A DNA stretch of 64,000 nucleotides from Pictodentalium vernedei (lineage: Eukaryota > Mollusca > Scaphopoda > Dentaliida > Dentaliidae): the NCBI GenBank assembly GCA_031216915.1, contig CM062290.1, positions 382,026,718-382,090,717 on the forward strand, in the 5' to 3' direction. The position numbers were made by a program, and so were the translations under genes. Under the pieces are notes generated by a model, which was not told the DNA's origin, searched no databases, and saw only the letters and a list, made by a program, of their open reading frames with translations. This document shows, piece after piece, positions 45,796-56,450 of the stretch; the stretch's first letter is position 1; each line of letters begins with the position of its first letter.

Positions 45796-45906
45796 CAATT
45801 GGGTTGAAACATAACTAAGTGAGGTTGAGTGAATATGAATCAAATTGGGTTTATATTCACTCAACCCAACAAATGTAGGTTACGTTTCAACCAAATTGAA
45901 TTTAGA
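45796..45906. repeat. Hairpin with ~45-bp arms
   Basis: ATTCAATTGGGTTGAAACATAAC ... GGTTGAGTGAATAT pairs with ATATTCACTCAACC ... GTTACGTTTCAACCAAATTGAAT. It lies ~100 bases beyond the 3' end of the transposon gene. It may be a MITE or a 3' structure of the element. Confidence 0.82.
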
Positions 45907-46008
45907 GAGTATCAATACAAATAGAGGATACTCTAAATTAAATGAGTAAGAACATTAATGTGGCTTAGCGAAACGTATTAGCACTGACCAAAGAAGAAAA
46001 TTGGGACC

Positions 46009-47365
46009 TCAAATGTGTAACTCGATCTGATCAATTTCGAAAGCTTCATCATCGTCATCAGTGTTATCATACTCAGGTTCAGGCGGGTTTGTATTGCAAC
46101 ATTCAGACACATCTGCTTCACAGGAACAGAGTTCTGTGCATGGTAGGTTGTGTCTCTTGCATTTGCACCTCTTAGAGTCGCACTTCATCTTTGAGCAATT
46201 GCATTTGACGAGTTCCAAGATTGCTGATGGGGCCGGTGGCAGTTCAGTCATCTTAGCTTCGTAAAAGTTGTCACGTTTAATCCAGCCACAGATTTCAGGG
46301 TCCAATACCTCTGGTTGCGCTATGGTGGCATTTCTCCATGTGTATGTTTGCAGATTGGATCTCTTTACACCTTCCACAAATGAGGAATATGTTGGTGGAA
46401 GCCTTTCTGACGTCAATTGCTTCTTACGGAACATAAGCCATCGTAGCTCACCAAGATCGCATTGACCTTTACCAGGGGCATACAATTCACAAACGAATGC
46501 TGCAAGACCCTCAATTAGTTCATCTGCGATGTCACGACCTTTACCCAGATCACAGAAGGCTTTCCTCACTTGGTCGCTAACGGACACGAATGCTTTCCAC
46601 ATAGACGCTTTTCCCTTTCCTGCGAAAGACCCAGTAATGTCAGCTCCAGAAAAGGCATGGAATGCGGGCAAAGCTTCCAGCTCTGTTGCTGATAATTTTG
46701 AAGCGATGGCCTGGAGATCTATTTCTCTATATGTCTTCCCTTTTCCGGTACAAAAGAAAACCGAGCAAGGTAAATTCTGTATGTTACTGAGACAAAGAAT
46801 GAATACGTCGGTGTCTGGGGAATATACACTGATATGTGTTGCACCGTTCTTTGTTGCATCAACTGCATGGAGGATAAGTTTAGTGTCCGCTTCTTCTTGA
46901 CTACTGGATAGATGTGTTACATCCCCATCTGAAGACACTGCAGTATCACTGTAGGCTACGACAACCTGTAACTTTAACTTCAGACAATGAGCGAGAAGCT
47001 CCTTGGAAAGAAATGATGTTAGTTCATCCTTTGTTTTTGTATGAGATAAGAGCTTTTGCATGGATACATTGGAAATCTTTGTTGTACCAGTGATGTGATA
47101 CGAAATACTGTCTTTTTGTCCCAATCTCTTATCTCTGGTGGCTGTTTTCAGTGACATGTCGATGTCATATCTATCAAACACAACGTGCGTTTCGTCAAAC
47201 TGTCTCAAGTATCTCCGCTCCAATATGTCACAAAAATGACGGGCTAAGTCGGCGCATGTCGTCACCCAGTGGGGTTTGCCGAGCGATTGAACTTCCGCCA
47301 TCGCATCAACTATACAAACCTTCTTAGAACCCACACTTGGAGAATTGGGAAGTATACCGATAATA
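46009..47365 (-). pseudogene. Transposon gene, part C: XPG/PIN-like domain and Cys-rich tail
   Basis: The 441-codon frame (47334-46009) continues upstream in the same frame to about 47365 (SIIGILPNSPSV), so the ATG at 47334 is not a real start. Visible acidic motifs suit a FEN1/XPG or PIN-like nuclease fold: CIVDAMAEV (D10), VVFDRYD (about 51-57), QEEADTKLILHA (146-157), SPDTDVFIL (172-180) and FSGADITGSFAGKGK (228-242). The tail (about 377-404) is a CXC-type cluster, KCNCSKMKC...CKC...CTELCSC, followed by an acidic end. The role is inferred: a nuclease-like C-terminal part of a transposase polyprotein. It is joined to part B by a frameshift in the (CT)5 run at 47366-47375. Confidence 0.7.
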
Positions 47366-48818
47366 CTCTCTCTCTGCCAGGAATCCGTGCTGGACTATGT
47401 TGATCTGATTCAGCATCCACCGCTGCCGTAGGTAGACTTTCGAGTATCTTCATGAGGGCACTCTTGTTGGAACAATGCAGTAAACGACCATCCGAAGAGA
47501 AAAGCGGCCTGGGTACCACTGACAGTTCATACTTCCCGAGACATGCCTTCAAATCAATCTCCGGTCTGGATCGTGCAACTATTAACATTCTGGCGAATAA
47601 ACTTCTGTCCTCCCTCAACTCATAGCTTAAACCCTTCTCAGTGACCCGTATTGTCTTTGCATTATCTCGCCATGTCTTCAGTTTTGCCTTTTTCATTGGG
47701 TCGAAGACACTGAGCCTATTTTCTCTGATGCGATTATTCAAAAAGTCATCATAGAGTTCTTGACCCTTCTGTTCCAAACACAAAAGACTGGTCGTTATGT
47801 CTTCCGCCATTACTGCCTTGGTGACCATATTGATTACACCCTCTCCCTCATACTTAAACGGGTCAGTGAATTCACGGAAGGTCTCAACGAGGATAGAAAC
47901 ATTCTTATTTTCTCGCTGTGTGATCGGTTTGGATGACATGTGGTGTTGTTTACCGTCAGATTGTGATATCCCAGCCATCGTGTAAGCTTGCTTGGTTAAT
48001 TCAGCTAACTGAGGTGAGACCAGGAAAAAGCGATTTCTGGCTCTGTCATTGAGAGTGATGCCAATGATACCACCACTCACTTTCATCCATCGATTTAAAT
48101 GTTCTAACGCATGATCAGCTCCGATGGCACAGAAAGGGACGCTATTCTTATTCACAATCCAGTTTCCCGCTTTGAATTCATTGTAGATTTCAGGATCAGA
48201 GTTTGGTAAGTTTCTCATTTCTGCCAAGTATAATGGAATGAGTCGTGCATACCAAAGTTTGTCCATAGCAAAAAAGTATTTACAAAATGCTTCTAAGGAG
48301 GATAGGTGCAAGTTCCAGTCTCCAGTATGAAATGCTCGAACGAACAGAAGGAGGAGAGAAACCATTTCCATGTACTGTTTGATACATTTGAACATTGGTC
48401 GCCGATTGATGTCGTGCTGTTCTATCACATCCAGAATATTTTTTGATCTGAGAATATCGACCAACTTTGAATGAGCCTCTCTAAACTGAACATTGTCTGT
48501 ATTCGACCCCTGCATTACTTCAATCACATTTGATACTTCTGCGTGTAACTCATCAATCTGGGGAAGTGCTTCCGAATAAAGTCTGAATAATGCAAGAATT
48601 GTAGTTATATGGGCATTCACTGCTCGCTTTACATGCCCACCATCAATAATCTGCTTACTAACAGTAGGACCATAAAGGCCAGACTCAACCCATATGGTCC
48701 GAAGGCCACTTCCATCGATGAAAGAACCAATTGTCCGCAACATTGCCATGACAACATGGAGCTCACCGGGTCGGAGGATGTATCTTCCAAAACAATCCGC
48801 CCTATATGTTTCTAACAT
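47310..48818 (-). pseudogene. Transposon gene, part B: putative DDE core, second half
   Basis: A 502-codon frame. It contains RPGELHVVMAMLRTIGSFID (about 16-35), ESGLYGP, GHVKRAVNAH and, at 232-252, IGADHALEHLNRWMKVSGGI. D235, E239 and N242 form the D-x3-E-x2-N signature that I recall from a large family of invertebrate transposon proteins, probably with the third catalytic residue. The true frame extends upstream of the ATG (TWVYKPAK) to the frameshift near 48830-48840. The last ~25 codons (after PGRERV) are read in the wrong frame because of the (CT)n slip. Confidence 0.72.
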
Positions 48819-49017
48819 CTTTGCCGGTTTATAAACCCAAGTCGAGGGTCACTACACATTTGCGGGTATAACCAAGAACAATGTTGTTGATTTTCTCTGT
48901 ATATTTAAGTGATGTTAAAAGTGTTGACCACTCTGTCGCTGGGGCTGGTATGATTGGCGGCATTGCAACCTTCGTCAGGGGCAATGCATCATGTGTCAGA
49001 GAATTATAAGCTGATCA
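48819..49017 (-). pseudogene. Coding bridge between parts A and B, with nonsense codon and frameshift
   Basis: Read in the frame of part A past its TGA (49015-49017), this stretch stays open: SAYNSLTHDALPLTKVAMPP, then IIPAPATEWSTLLTSLKY, to LDLGL and a TAA. The TGA probably replaces TGG (Trp), giving IPT-W-SAYNSL. Near 48830-48840 the frame must change to reach YKPAKMLETY of part B, implying loss of 2 bases (or gain of 1). With these two lesions removed, parts A and B are one protein, so this is not an intergenic gap. Confidence 0.75.
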
Positions 49018-50793
49018 GGTGGGTATCCCACTACTACCAACATCAGCTTCAACCTCCGGGTTATCATTCGAACGAATTGTTTTTGTGAGATACCAAGCCA
49101 AATCATGCATACGAGGTTCAGCTAGGTCTTTCAGATTTGTTTGATATTGAGGATACACGGGGTGCTTCAATTTGACGTTTGTTGAAACATGACATTGTTG
49201 GAGATCAGTGAGACAAGATGGAAGATCATCTACATCATTAGATGGTGTGTCTAATGATATGCACAATGCCGGGGTACTCTCGTCATCTTCATGTCTCTGT
49301 TGGTAAATGGCAATAGCCGTTCCGTGAAGCGTATTTTTACCGTCCGCGGTATCCTCTTTGAAATCACAGTTGTCAATGGCGAAGAAAACATGCCTCCCTT
49401 TCTTGATGTCTCTTGGCAAATATGCCCCATCATTCATTTTCATCGAACGAATAGTCTCGTTGGCCATCTGATTTTCTATTTCGATGACGCGTCTATAACC
49501 AATAGACAGAGAGAGAGCGTTCAAAAAACCAATCAGCTTTTTAGACCGAACCTGCTGATGAATTGTCATTCCAACTGCAACATTCAGTGGTGTGTCGCCT
49601 TTGCAATTTCTCAGCACACTACTACTGCGCGTCGCTTGTTTAGTTGATATGCACGACGACACGGTTAACTGACTCACTGTTTGTACACGTTGATCGACGG
49701 AAGCACACTTATCTATGTCGGTGATGACGGTGTTCGGTCCTACGACCAACCACCTGAAGAAAGTAGAAACTTCATCGGGAGTCAGTTCGTCTGGTATCAA
49801 AGAACCGGAGAATTTCCAGGGCTCTCGCTTCACGATGAGCTTTCTTAGAAGTTTAGCACAATTGAATATGAGTTTCATCTCTATTTCTGGTGTATTATTT
49901 TCAGCATCCACTAGAAATAAGTTATCTTTAGTCTTTTCCAAAGATATAAGTTCCGAATGGTTAGCCTGGGTCGGTTTCGTTACAACAGTGTGGGGAATCT
50001 CACTCAATATCAGGTTTTTTAGTTTTTTTCTACCATATGAAGCACATACTCCATTGGCTGACAGAATATCACTGAACTGTTTTTCTAGAGTAGCCATACT
50101 AAACACCCTCGTCTCAGTCAACATACACTCGAGGCTAGCAAGAAATTCTATTTCGGACGCAATCTCGATTGCCCGATTGTCATTGTCAAAGGAAAGATCG
50201 CGTGTTGCGTTACAGACATGTTTTGCCCAGCATGTTTTGTGGTACATGACATCATTTGCATGGGCATCAGCCGCGACTACCGCAGAATTTAGTCTAACTT
50301 TCATGTCGTCAGTTCCACACTTCTCAACCGCCAGTTGTAAGTTACGAGCAGCATCGTCTGTTGAAACTCGATGCAAAGGATACCTCCGAGTTCCTCCCTC
50401 TTGGCAAAAGAAACACTTATCCTTGTTATAAGGCATTGTCAATGAACGGGTGAAACTTGTGCTTAGTTCCGGTAACACACGTTTCTTCGAGCCCTTTGAT
50501 GCAAATTCGAGCTTTGCTTTCGCACGTTTAATAGACTTTGTGTTTGTGAGCGATTGGTAGCACCTCCTATGGTAGGAACAACCATTGTCGGATAGAATTT
50601 GTTCATCCACAGCATCCCCCATTCGCGAACACACATCAAAATATGCAGTTTCACCATATGACGCCCTCTCCTTGATCACTCTTAGGACTTTTGTGTATTC
50701 TTTCGGACGCATGTACAAATCGTCTGAAGATTCCTGACATATCATGCATTTGTTGAAATCAAATTTGGGTTTCTTCGTAGCCGGAGCAACATC
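49015..50793 (-). pseudogene. Transposon gene, part A: two zinc modules and first DDE motif
   Basis: The open frame runs to 50820, but the first nine codons are intronic: TTTATATTTCCAG ends at 50794, a clean acceptor, so coding starts in an exon from 50793 (DVAPATKKPKFD). Module 1: CMICQ ... CSYHRRCYQSL (about 25-88). Module 2: CFFCQEGG ... YHKTCWAKHVC (about 135-203). Near residues 477-506 is FFAIDNCDFKEDTADGKNTLHG, resembling a DN-x-D...DGxxTxHG motif of related transposon proteins and probably carrying the first catalytic Asp. The frame ends at a nonsense TGA. Upstream exon(s) beyond 50800 were not found. Antisense ORFs over it are shadows. Confidence 0.75.
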
Positions 50794-50820
50794 CTGGAAA
50801 TATAAAAAAGTTAATTTCAT
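50794..50820 (-). other. 3' splice acceptor of the transposon gene
   Basis: On the minus strand, ACTTTTTTATATTTCCAG|GATGTT is a pyrimidine-rich acceptor. It decides that the apparent start (MKLTFLYFQ) is intron. The matching donor lies further right and may have been displaced by the hAT-like MITE at 50850. Confidence 0.6.
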
Positions 50821-50849
50821 GAGACATTACATAAGCCTTCACTTGAAGT

Positions 50850-51299
50850 CAGGGCCGTCGAGAGGGTGGGGGGACATGTGTAGTAACACTGGGCCCGGCG
50901 TTTTTGGCGGCCCGCAGATTTTCTCCAATTGCCTAAGAGCAGGATTCTCCTACGTGCGGGCCCTTCACTGCACGTCATTTTTTACATGCAGTGAACGACC
51001 CGCGCGTAAGAGAATCCTGTCTTAAGGCAATTATCCTGAATAAGGGAAAATCGGCGGGCCCCCAATTACGCCGGACCCCGGTTTCCAAAATTAACACTCT
51101 ATGTGTGCATTCACAAAACCGCAATCTCGATGTATTGCTAGCGCACGAAGTTGCAAACTTTTCCTTTCAGTTTTAGAAGCCTTTCCTAGAATCCTAGTCG
51201 AGCTTCAACTAGGATTCTAGGAAGGCTCTAACAGTAACCCGGTGGGGGTGGTGCGGATATTCTCTCGACCTGGGCCAGGATATTATCCCGACAGCCCTG
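50850..51299. mobile_element. hAT-like MITE, 450 bp, 8-bp target duplication (7/8)
   Basis: Ends CAGGGCCGTCGAGAG and ...CCCGACAGCCCTG are inverse, flanked by CTTGAAGT (50842-50849) and CTTGAATT (51300-51307). The interior has an imperfect foldback (about 50905-51062, AATTGCCTAAGAGCAGGATTC / GAATCCTGTCTTAAGGCAATT) and a perfect stem CCTAGAATCCTAGT / ACTAGGATTCTAGG (about 51184-51223). It lies in the presumed intron of the transposon gene. Confidence 0.87.
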
Positions 51300-51324
51300 C
51301 TTGAATTAATAAATAAATGTAATA

Positions 51325-51445
51325 TGCATGAATGTGCGCGTGCATGCGCATGCGTGTATGTATGTGTGCGTGCATGCGCGGGATAATGTGGACAAAGATT
51401 GTGCGTATGTGCGTGTGTGTGTACGCGTACACGCGTATAATAATG
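51325..51445. repeat. Alternating purine-pyrimidine tract (Z-DNA-prone)
   Basis: Long stretches of GTGCGCGTGCATGCGCATGC, TGTATGTATGTGTGCGTGC and GTGTGTGTGTACGCGTACAC. The His-rich minus-strand ORF here is a by-product. A 15-G run follows at 51470-51484. Confidence 0.85.
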
Positions 51446-52402
51446 CTGGCGAAATGTGAAGCATGTGTCGGGGGGGGGGGGGGGCTTGCAGGGGATGGGG
51501 TCTAATAGTGGATAGAAAGTGGTCAATATATGGCGTGACAGTGGCAATGTATTGCTTGTTTTTCTGGGAGGGTGGGCCCTAAGCCGATACATAATAGGAA
51601 CTTTGAAGCACCGTTGTTCTAGTTTGATGGAGGGTGAAAATATAAGCTGTCCTCCTTATTAGATTAAGTCGTGTGGTGTTAACTAGTTGTCCTTTCGGCG
51701 TTCCATAGATTTGCTCACTGAGTGCGAGGGAAGGTTCTCCATCGTCTGCTCAACGTCTTATGACCTTGTTTCGAGCCATGTGTGTGAACGTGGCTTTTGG
51801 AGCCAAATTCTAGGGGTTTTTATCATGTATTTTCACTCTTTATTTATTAAATGATAATACAAGTTTCGGATACTCACCACTTCTGAAACCTCTCAACGAT
51901 AAACGATTGTTTGAACTAATTGCTGTGCGTCAAAAATACTTCAGCTGAAACAGTGGCTGACATCAATAAAATATTTCATATGGAATACCGCACGGTCAAA
52001 ATAAAAAAAAATGTCGCGATACAATAATCGAATCGGATTTCGCGTATTTATAATTTGGTGGTTGTATGGTACCCTGGCCTGCTGAATGCGGTGGATAGAG
52101 CGGATAAATTTGTTATTATGAGATGTATATTCTCGATAAAACATTGTTTGGCATACTTTTTGACGCCTATCGTACTTTAGGAAACCGTTTTCTCAGATAA
52201 ATCTTAATTTCTGTCATCCCTTACGCATTTAAACATTCAAAAATATACATAATATGTGAAAAATTATTGCAAAATATGTTATTACAAACAACGTTGATGT
52301 ATCTCTCATAAGTTTCTTCATAAAATTGGTCTTTATATTGAATATCCTTCGAATAATATCCGCCTTAGTAACGGCACCCAACCCGGCAAAAAAAACCCAA
52401 AA
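51446..52402. other. 5' side of the Academ-like element, unassigned
   Basis: It should contain the first exon(s) and promoter of the transposon gene, but I find no ORF with zinc or transposase motifs. Poly(G) at 51470-51484. Confidence 0.4.
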
Positions 52403-52742
52403 GACGCCATCTTTATGACGTCATAACACAGCCCAGTCGCGACCCCAGATGGGCAAACATATTTTTTCTGGCAGCTCTGATATTGGTCTCGTAGCCTAAG
52501 TTGGTCTCCATATTTCATCAAAAAATTCCCACGGAAATCCACAAGCGCCTCTACTAATTTAGAAGGGCACCACACACTGATGGATATGAACGGTTGCACA
52601 TTTTTCGTAGTGGCACTGTGAGAATACAATACATAGACTCATCGTGTTTAGGATAAATGTCGATCTAGTTTGAGAAAAACATTCCGTGCGATCAGGGTGT
52701 GATGGGAAAATTTGTTAAATTATACAGCCAAAAATGTACATT
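52403..52742. repeat. Right long inverted repeat of the Academ-like element
   Basis: Inverse of 44171-44630 (without the MITE): GACGCCATC.TTATGACGTCATA, GCCCAGTCGCGACCCCAGATGGGCA, TTTCATCA.AAAATTCCCACGG and AAATTTGTTAAATTAT...AAAATGTACAT. It includes TGACGTCA at about 52416. Confidence 0.78.
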
Positions 52743-55224
52743 TTTTTATCGACTCTAAAGTCCACAAATAGAATGTAATGTGGGTCTCACTCCTAGGTTG
52801 GGAGGAGGGGGGGGGGGGGGGGGGACTCAAGTAACGTCATGCCACGTAACCCAGTTACGTCATGAAGGGCTGTCATTGTAGCCCGCTTGTGCGGCCGTGT
52901 TCTGACATCATTACCATAGTGGTGAGGCGTGTCAGCGTTCACGCGTAGCGCATGTTAGGGTGATACGTGTTTCCATCGTCCATTTTTACTGGACGCCGTC
53001 ATCTTGATTTTCTATGGTGGCGCGCGGTTGCAATGTGACCCAAAAGCCTACCAAAATGGAGCTTACAGTTACATAAAAACTACCGAAAAGCACTGAAACG
53101 GACTTTATTTTCGCTTGGATTCTTCCAGAATCCCCTATCTAATAGTAGCACGCTACGCTACAGGCCCCGAAAAGGCTCTAATGGGACGGATGTGTTTTCG
53201 GCAGGTATGTTCGATTTAACTAGAGTGAATCTAAGTACCACAAACAACAAACAACCCGATAACTATTTAAATGAACCAAAAAGGTTTAACATCTCCGAAA
53301 CGGACTTTATTTTACTGGTATTCTTCCAGAATCCTCTTTTATAACAGTAGCACGTATTGCTATAACGACTTTGCAATCCTATTCTTTCTCATCTGCTTTC
53401 CCCGTATGTATTCATGAAAATCAGCAATCTATCCTCAAGTGCACCATATTCTCATCCAGGTATTGAAGAACCACGTCCCATGGAATTCCGCTTTCAGCAC
53501 CCCTGTCCAGCAACAACTGGCCTTTTCATCGTACGAGGGCCATGGGGAAATCCACCAATGAGATATAACCTGTCATTCCTCATATCTTCATCTGTGTATT
53601 TGGGGACGAAAGACAGCGCTTGTTTGGGGACTATTGGGAAACCATGCTGATTTTTGAAGGAGCTACAGTTTCAGGGATTCAGTGTATGGCAACAATAACA
53701 AATAACAACCTAACTTTTACATTTTATTTTCTTTTCTTCAACAACAAACAAAATTATAACTTACTGTGGTATGTACATTGTCAAATATTCATAAACACTC
53801 CCTCTGCTGACTGGACATCTCAGTGGTTTGCACCAGTCTTTGCACAGACACAACCGCAACCGTTACATGACCGCGGCGTGACATTGGCTTCAGCTAATAA
53901 ACACACAAACATTTCATCCTTAGTGAATTTTATGGAACTTCTTGAACTTCTTCCTCTTAAACTGCCGATTCAATTTTTTCTTGAACTTCTTTTCGATGTT
54001 CATGAATTCGGGTGATAATTTTAACAGTTTGAAGAATATATTTTGTGTTCTTCCATAACATCAGATTTCGTTTCCTAGACATAAGCAATTATACCACAGT
54101 GAAAACATTGAATTCTGTCTCCTGTCCTCCCCAAAAAGAATCCAGCTCTTGTCAGATCTTTTGGGTTTTCACACATTCACTTGGTAATATAGCTTCGTTT
54201 GTCTTCGGTATTCTTCGGGTGAATTTCGTGTGCCTCGGTGATCACTGCGCTAGATTTTGCTCATGTTGTAGTTGGGTTTTTTTCAGGCCTCATTGCCACT
54301 TATGTCATTTGTATGATTGTTAGAGCCGTCGCGGGCAAATACAGTCTGTATCGGACATTGCTGTATTTGCGTTGTTCAGTGCGGTGCATTTTCAGGCAAG
54401 TATAATCGGCCGCTTGTGTGATGTATTCGTTTGGAGCCACTTTTGGCAAGTCTAGTCTGCCCAGGCTCATCTGGATATTCGAGGAAGAGCGGCAGTTTCG
54501 GATTCGGTTTGACCACTTGCACACAAAGCGGCCCGTGACAGGGTGCCACCAAAGACCAGAACTTCCCTGGTTTGGGGACAGACCTGATATTTGATACTAT
54601 TTGGCCGGGATCTTAATACATTTTGAGAATGTTTACAAAAGGGCACGGGAGAGAGCAGGATCAAAATGCGCCTCCCCAGGGGTGGACGACCACCTCCTGG
54701 AATGGAGTGAAGGATGAGAAGATGCATAGAGGTTACAGTGTTCCATAATGGTTAGAGAGAGAGAGAGACAAATGTCTGGGGTTCAGGACGTATAGTGATT
54801 TTTTCTGGTAGGCTTGTCGTCGGAGCTTGTTTGTTGATAGTCGGTGAGTCAGTCCGGATTTCGTACTGGTGTGGTCTCTCTCTTAGTTAATATGTCCGAT
54901 GGTGTGTATGAGTGTTGCAGTCGTCTGGAGCTAGGCATCCTTGGTATACTCTAAAATCAGCTGGGCCAAAAACAACCCAAAAATTAACTGGGTGGAGCAA
55001 ATGTGAACGCATTTGGTACACATTCACTCGACGCAGCCGACTCGAGCTGATCTTCTATCCAACATATTTCAGAATGTATCTTTCATTTTTCTGAGTGTCT
55101 GTCAGATAGTCTGAAAGAAGAAGAGAAAAGGAAGGTGTGTTGAATGTTTTCCACCTAATGACCTTTTTAAAGTTTTTCTTCAATGGAACGACATCTAGAG
55201 GTAGGTTTCATTTAACCAGATTAT
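52743..55224. other. Unassigned sequence with an 18-G run and a short tandem duplication
   Basis: Poly(G) 52807-52824. ACGGACTTTATTTTCGCTTGGATTCTTCCAGAATCC at about 53098 recurs at about 53291 as a ~190-bp-period duplication, related to 31245-31290 (GCACGTAGTGCTATAA). ORFs at 53414-53650, 53620-54015, 54045-54323 and 54467-54727 lack recognisable motifs, so I do not call genes. A (GA)n tract lies at about 54754. Confidence 0.45.
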
Positions 55225-55479
55225 TCAACCCTTTACCCAACGTAACGGCCAAAACCGGCCAGCGCTATTCTCAAAAATCGTCAGTTATTTTTCATTATTT
55301 TTTCATTTTTTTTGTCTCAAAAACATAGTTTATGACCCCTCGTTGGAACGAGCTCGTCGAGCTCGTTCCAATGAGGGGTCATAACCTATGTTTTTGAGAC
55401 AAAAAATGAAAAATATTAGTTGATCAAAGAACTTTTTTTGGCATGTGTCGTCTGCTTTTCATGTTAGGTAAAGGGTTAA
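55225..55479. mobile_element. piggyBac-like MITE copy C
   Basis: TCAACCCTTTACCCAACG (left TTAA mutated to TCAA) and GGTAAAGGGTTAA (TTAA 55476-55479). The same palindromic centre GGAACGAGCTCGTCGAGCTCGTTCC and flanking arms as copies A and B. Confidence 0.9.
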
Positions 55480-55686
55480 CCAGCACATCATTAACAATCA
55501 GATCAGTCGTAAACATGTTGACTATGGTCTCCATCGGTACACCACGAAAGTGATGTTTCAGGTGAAACTGGTACCGGTCCTCGAGGGCGTTTCGAATCGA
55601 ACTTCCAGTATCTGGTATTCTTCTTCAGGAAATTTGGGAACGGTCTGTATCGTGGTGGTAATCCACAGGAATCCAAGTACACTGTG

Positions 55687-55840
55687 GCTCAAAAAAACCC
55701 ACCAAATGGTCGGGAGCAGGTCAAAACGTCACACAACCAAAACGTCACATTTCAAAATGGTCAAACGGATACATTTTTGGGGTCAAAACGTCACATACTT
55801 TTGGTCAAACCGTCACACACTTTTTGGTCAAAACGTCGCA
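55687..55840 (+). repeat. GGTCAAAACGTCACA word array
   Basis: About six degenerate copies of GGTCAAAACGTCACA with variable spacers (for example near 55720, 55739, 55763, 55783, 55802, 55824). It resembles the end arrays of the element at 60846 except for the last bases (GTCAC against GTAAC). Only one end is seen here. Confidence 0.75.
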
Positions 55841-56370
55841 TTATAATTGGCATAGTCGACATCTTAACAAATATAGGGGACTCAAAACTTCCATTTCGAT
55901 TGATCATATTTAAAAAAAAAGATCGCAACAGTTGTTATTATAAATGTACCGGTATCTTTCAAATATTTTCATGGAAACACCATCTTGTGGTAGAAAATGT
56001 TTGGAAAATATATTACACCAGCTGTTTCATTGATCCCGGAGTAAAAGTGTGAAATGAGCGGGGTGATGAATATATATCGAATCATCAGGTCCGGACCTAC
56101 TGGCCTAGTACTGGGTGGTGTGGGGTGATTCGTACCTCTAAGTATCTGTCGTCCGAGAAAAAATGTGTGTAACCGTTGAAAGTTTTCAAAATGAAATGCA
56201 AGGAAGTATTTTTCCGGAGAATGCCCCACACCCCTTCACTGTGAGTTTAGGTCTCCCAATTTATGTATAGATCTGCCTCCACCCTCAAGCTATCTCGAGA
56301 GGTAGAAATTTCAATGTGTAGAAATTTTTCGACACGATTACTAATGATAGGCATACATTAACACAATCTA
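55841..56370. other. Unassigned sequence
   Basis: Nothing recognised. The minus-strand ORF at 56229-55969 has no motif. Confidence 0.4.
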
Positions 56371-56450
56371 ATTTAGGGTCAACATTCTGAAAATTATAAG
56401 AGGAGAAAAATACGTGGAAACTGAAAAAAATAAAATGTTCAGTCGAAATA
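56371..56450. repeat. 80-bp direct repeat, left of MULE copy 2
   Basis: TTTAGGGTCAACATTCTGAAAATTATAAG...CAGTCGAAATA recurs at 59971-60047 with ~90% identity. The two copies abut the two ends of the MULE copy. Confidence 0.88.

Larger units (their letters stand above)
44171..52742 (-). mobile_element. ~8.6-kb DNA transposon with long inverted repeats, possibly Academ-like
   Basis: Inverse segments 44171-44630 and about 52403-52742 flank a ~4.8-kb minus-strand transposon gene. Matching pieces include ATGTACATTTT...GGGCT, AATTTAACAAATTT.CCCATC, CCGTGGGAATTTT.TGATGAAATA and CGCGACTGGGC...TATGACGTCA. The left repeat is interrupted by a half piggyBac MITE. An hAT-like MITE sits next to the gene's 5' end. 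I could not define target duplications. The Academ label comes from the gene content (DDE-like core, zinc modules, XPG/PIN-like C-terminal part) and is tentative. Confidence 0.68.

Noticed and set aside
46529..46900. Plus-strand ORF over the large transposon gene (also 49715-50431)
   Set aside because: Antisense to long minus-strand frames with clear zinc, DDE-like and nuclease-like motifs.
53414..54727. Cluster of 74-131-residue ORFs
   Set aside because: No recognisable domains, no consistent strand or frame, and no splice-linked continuation.
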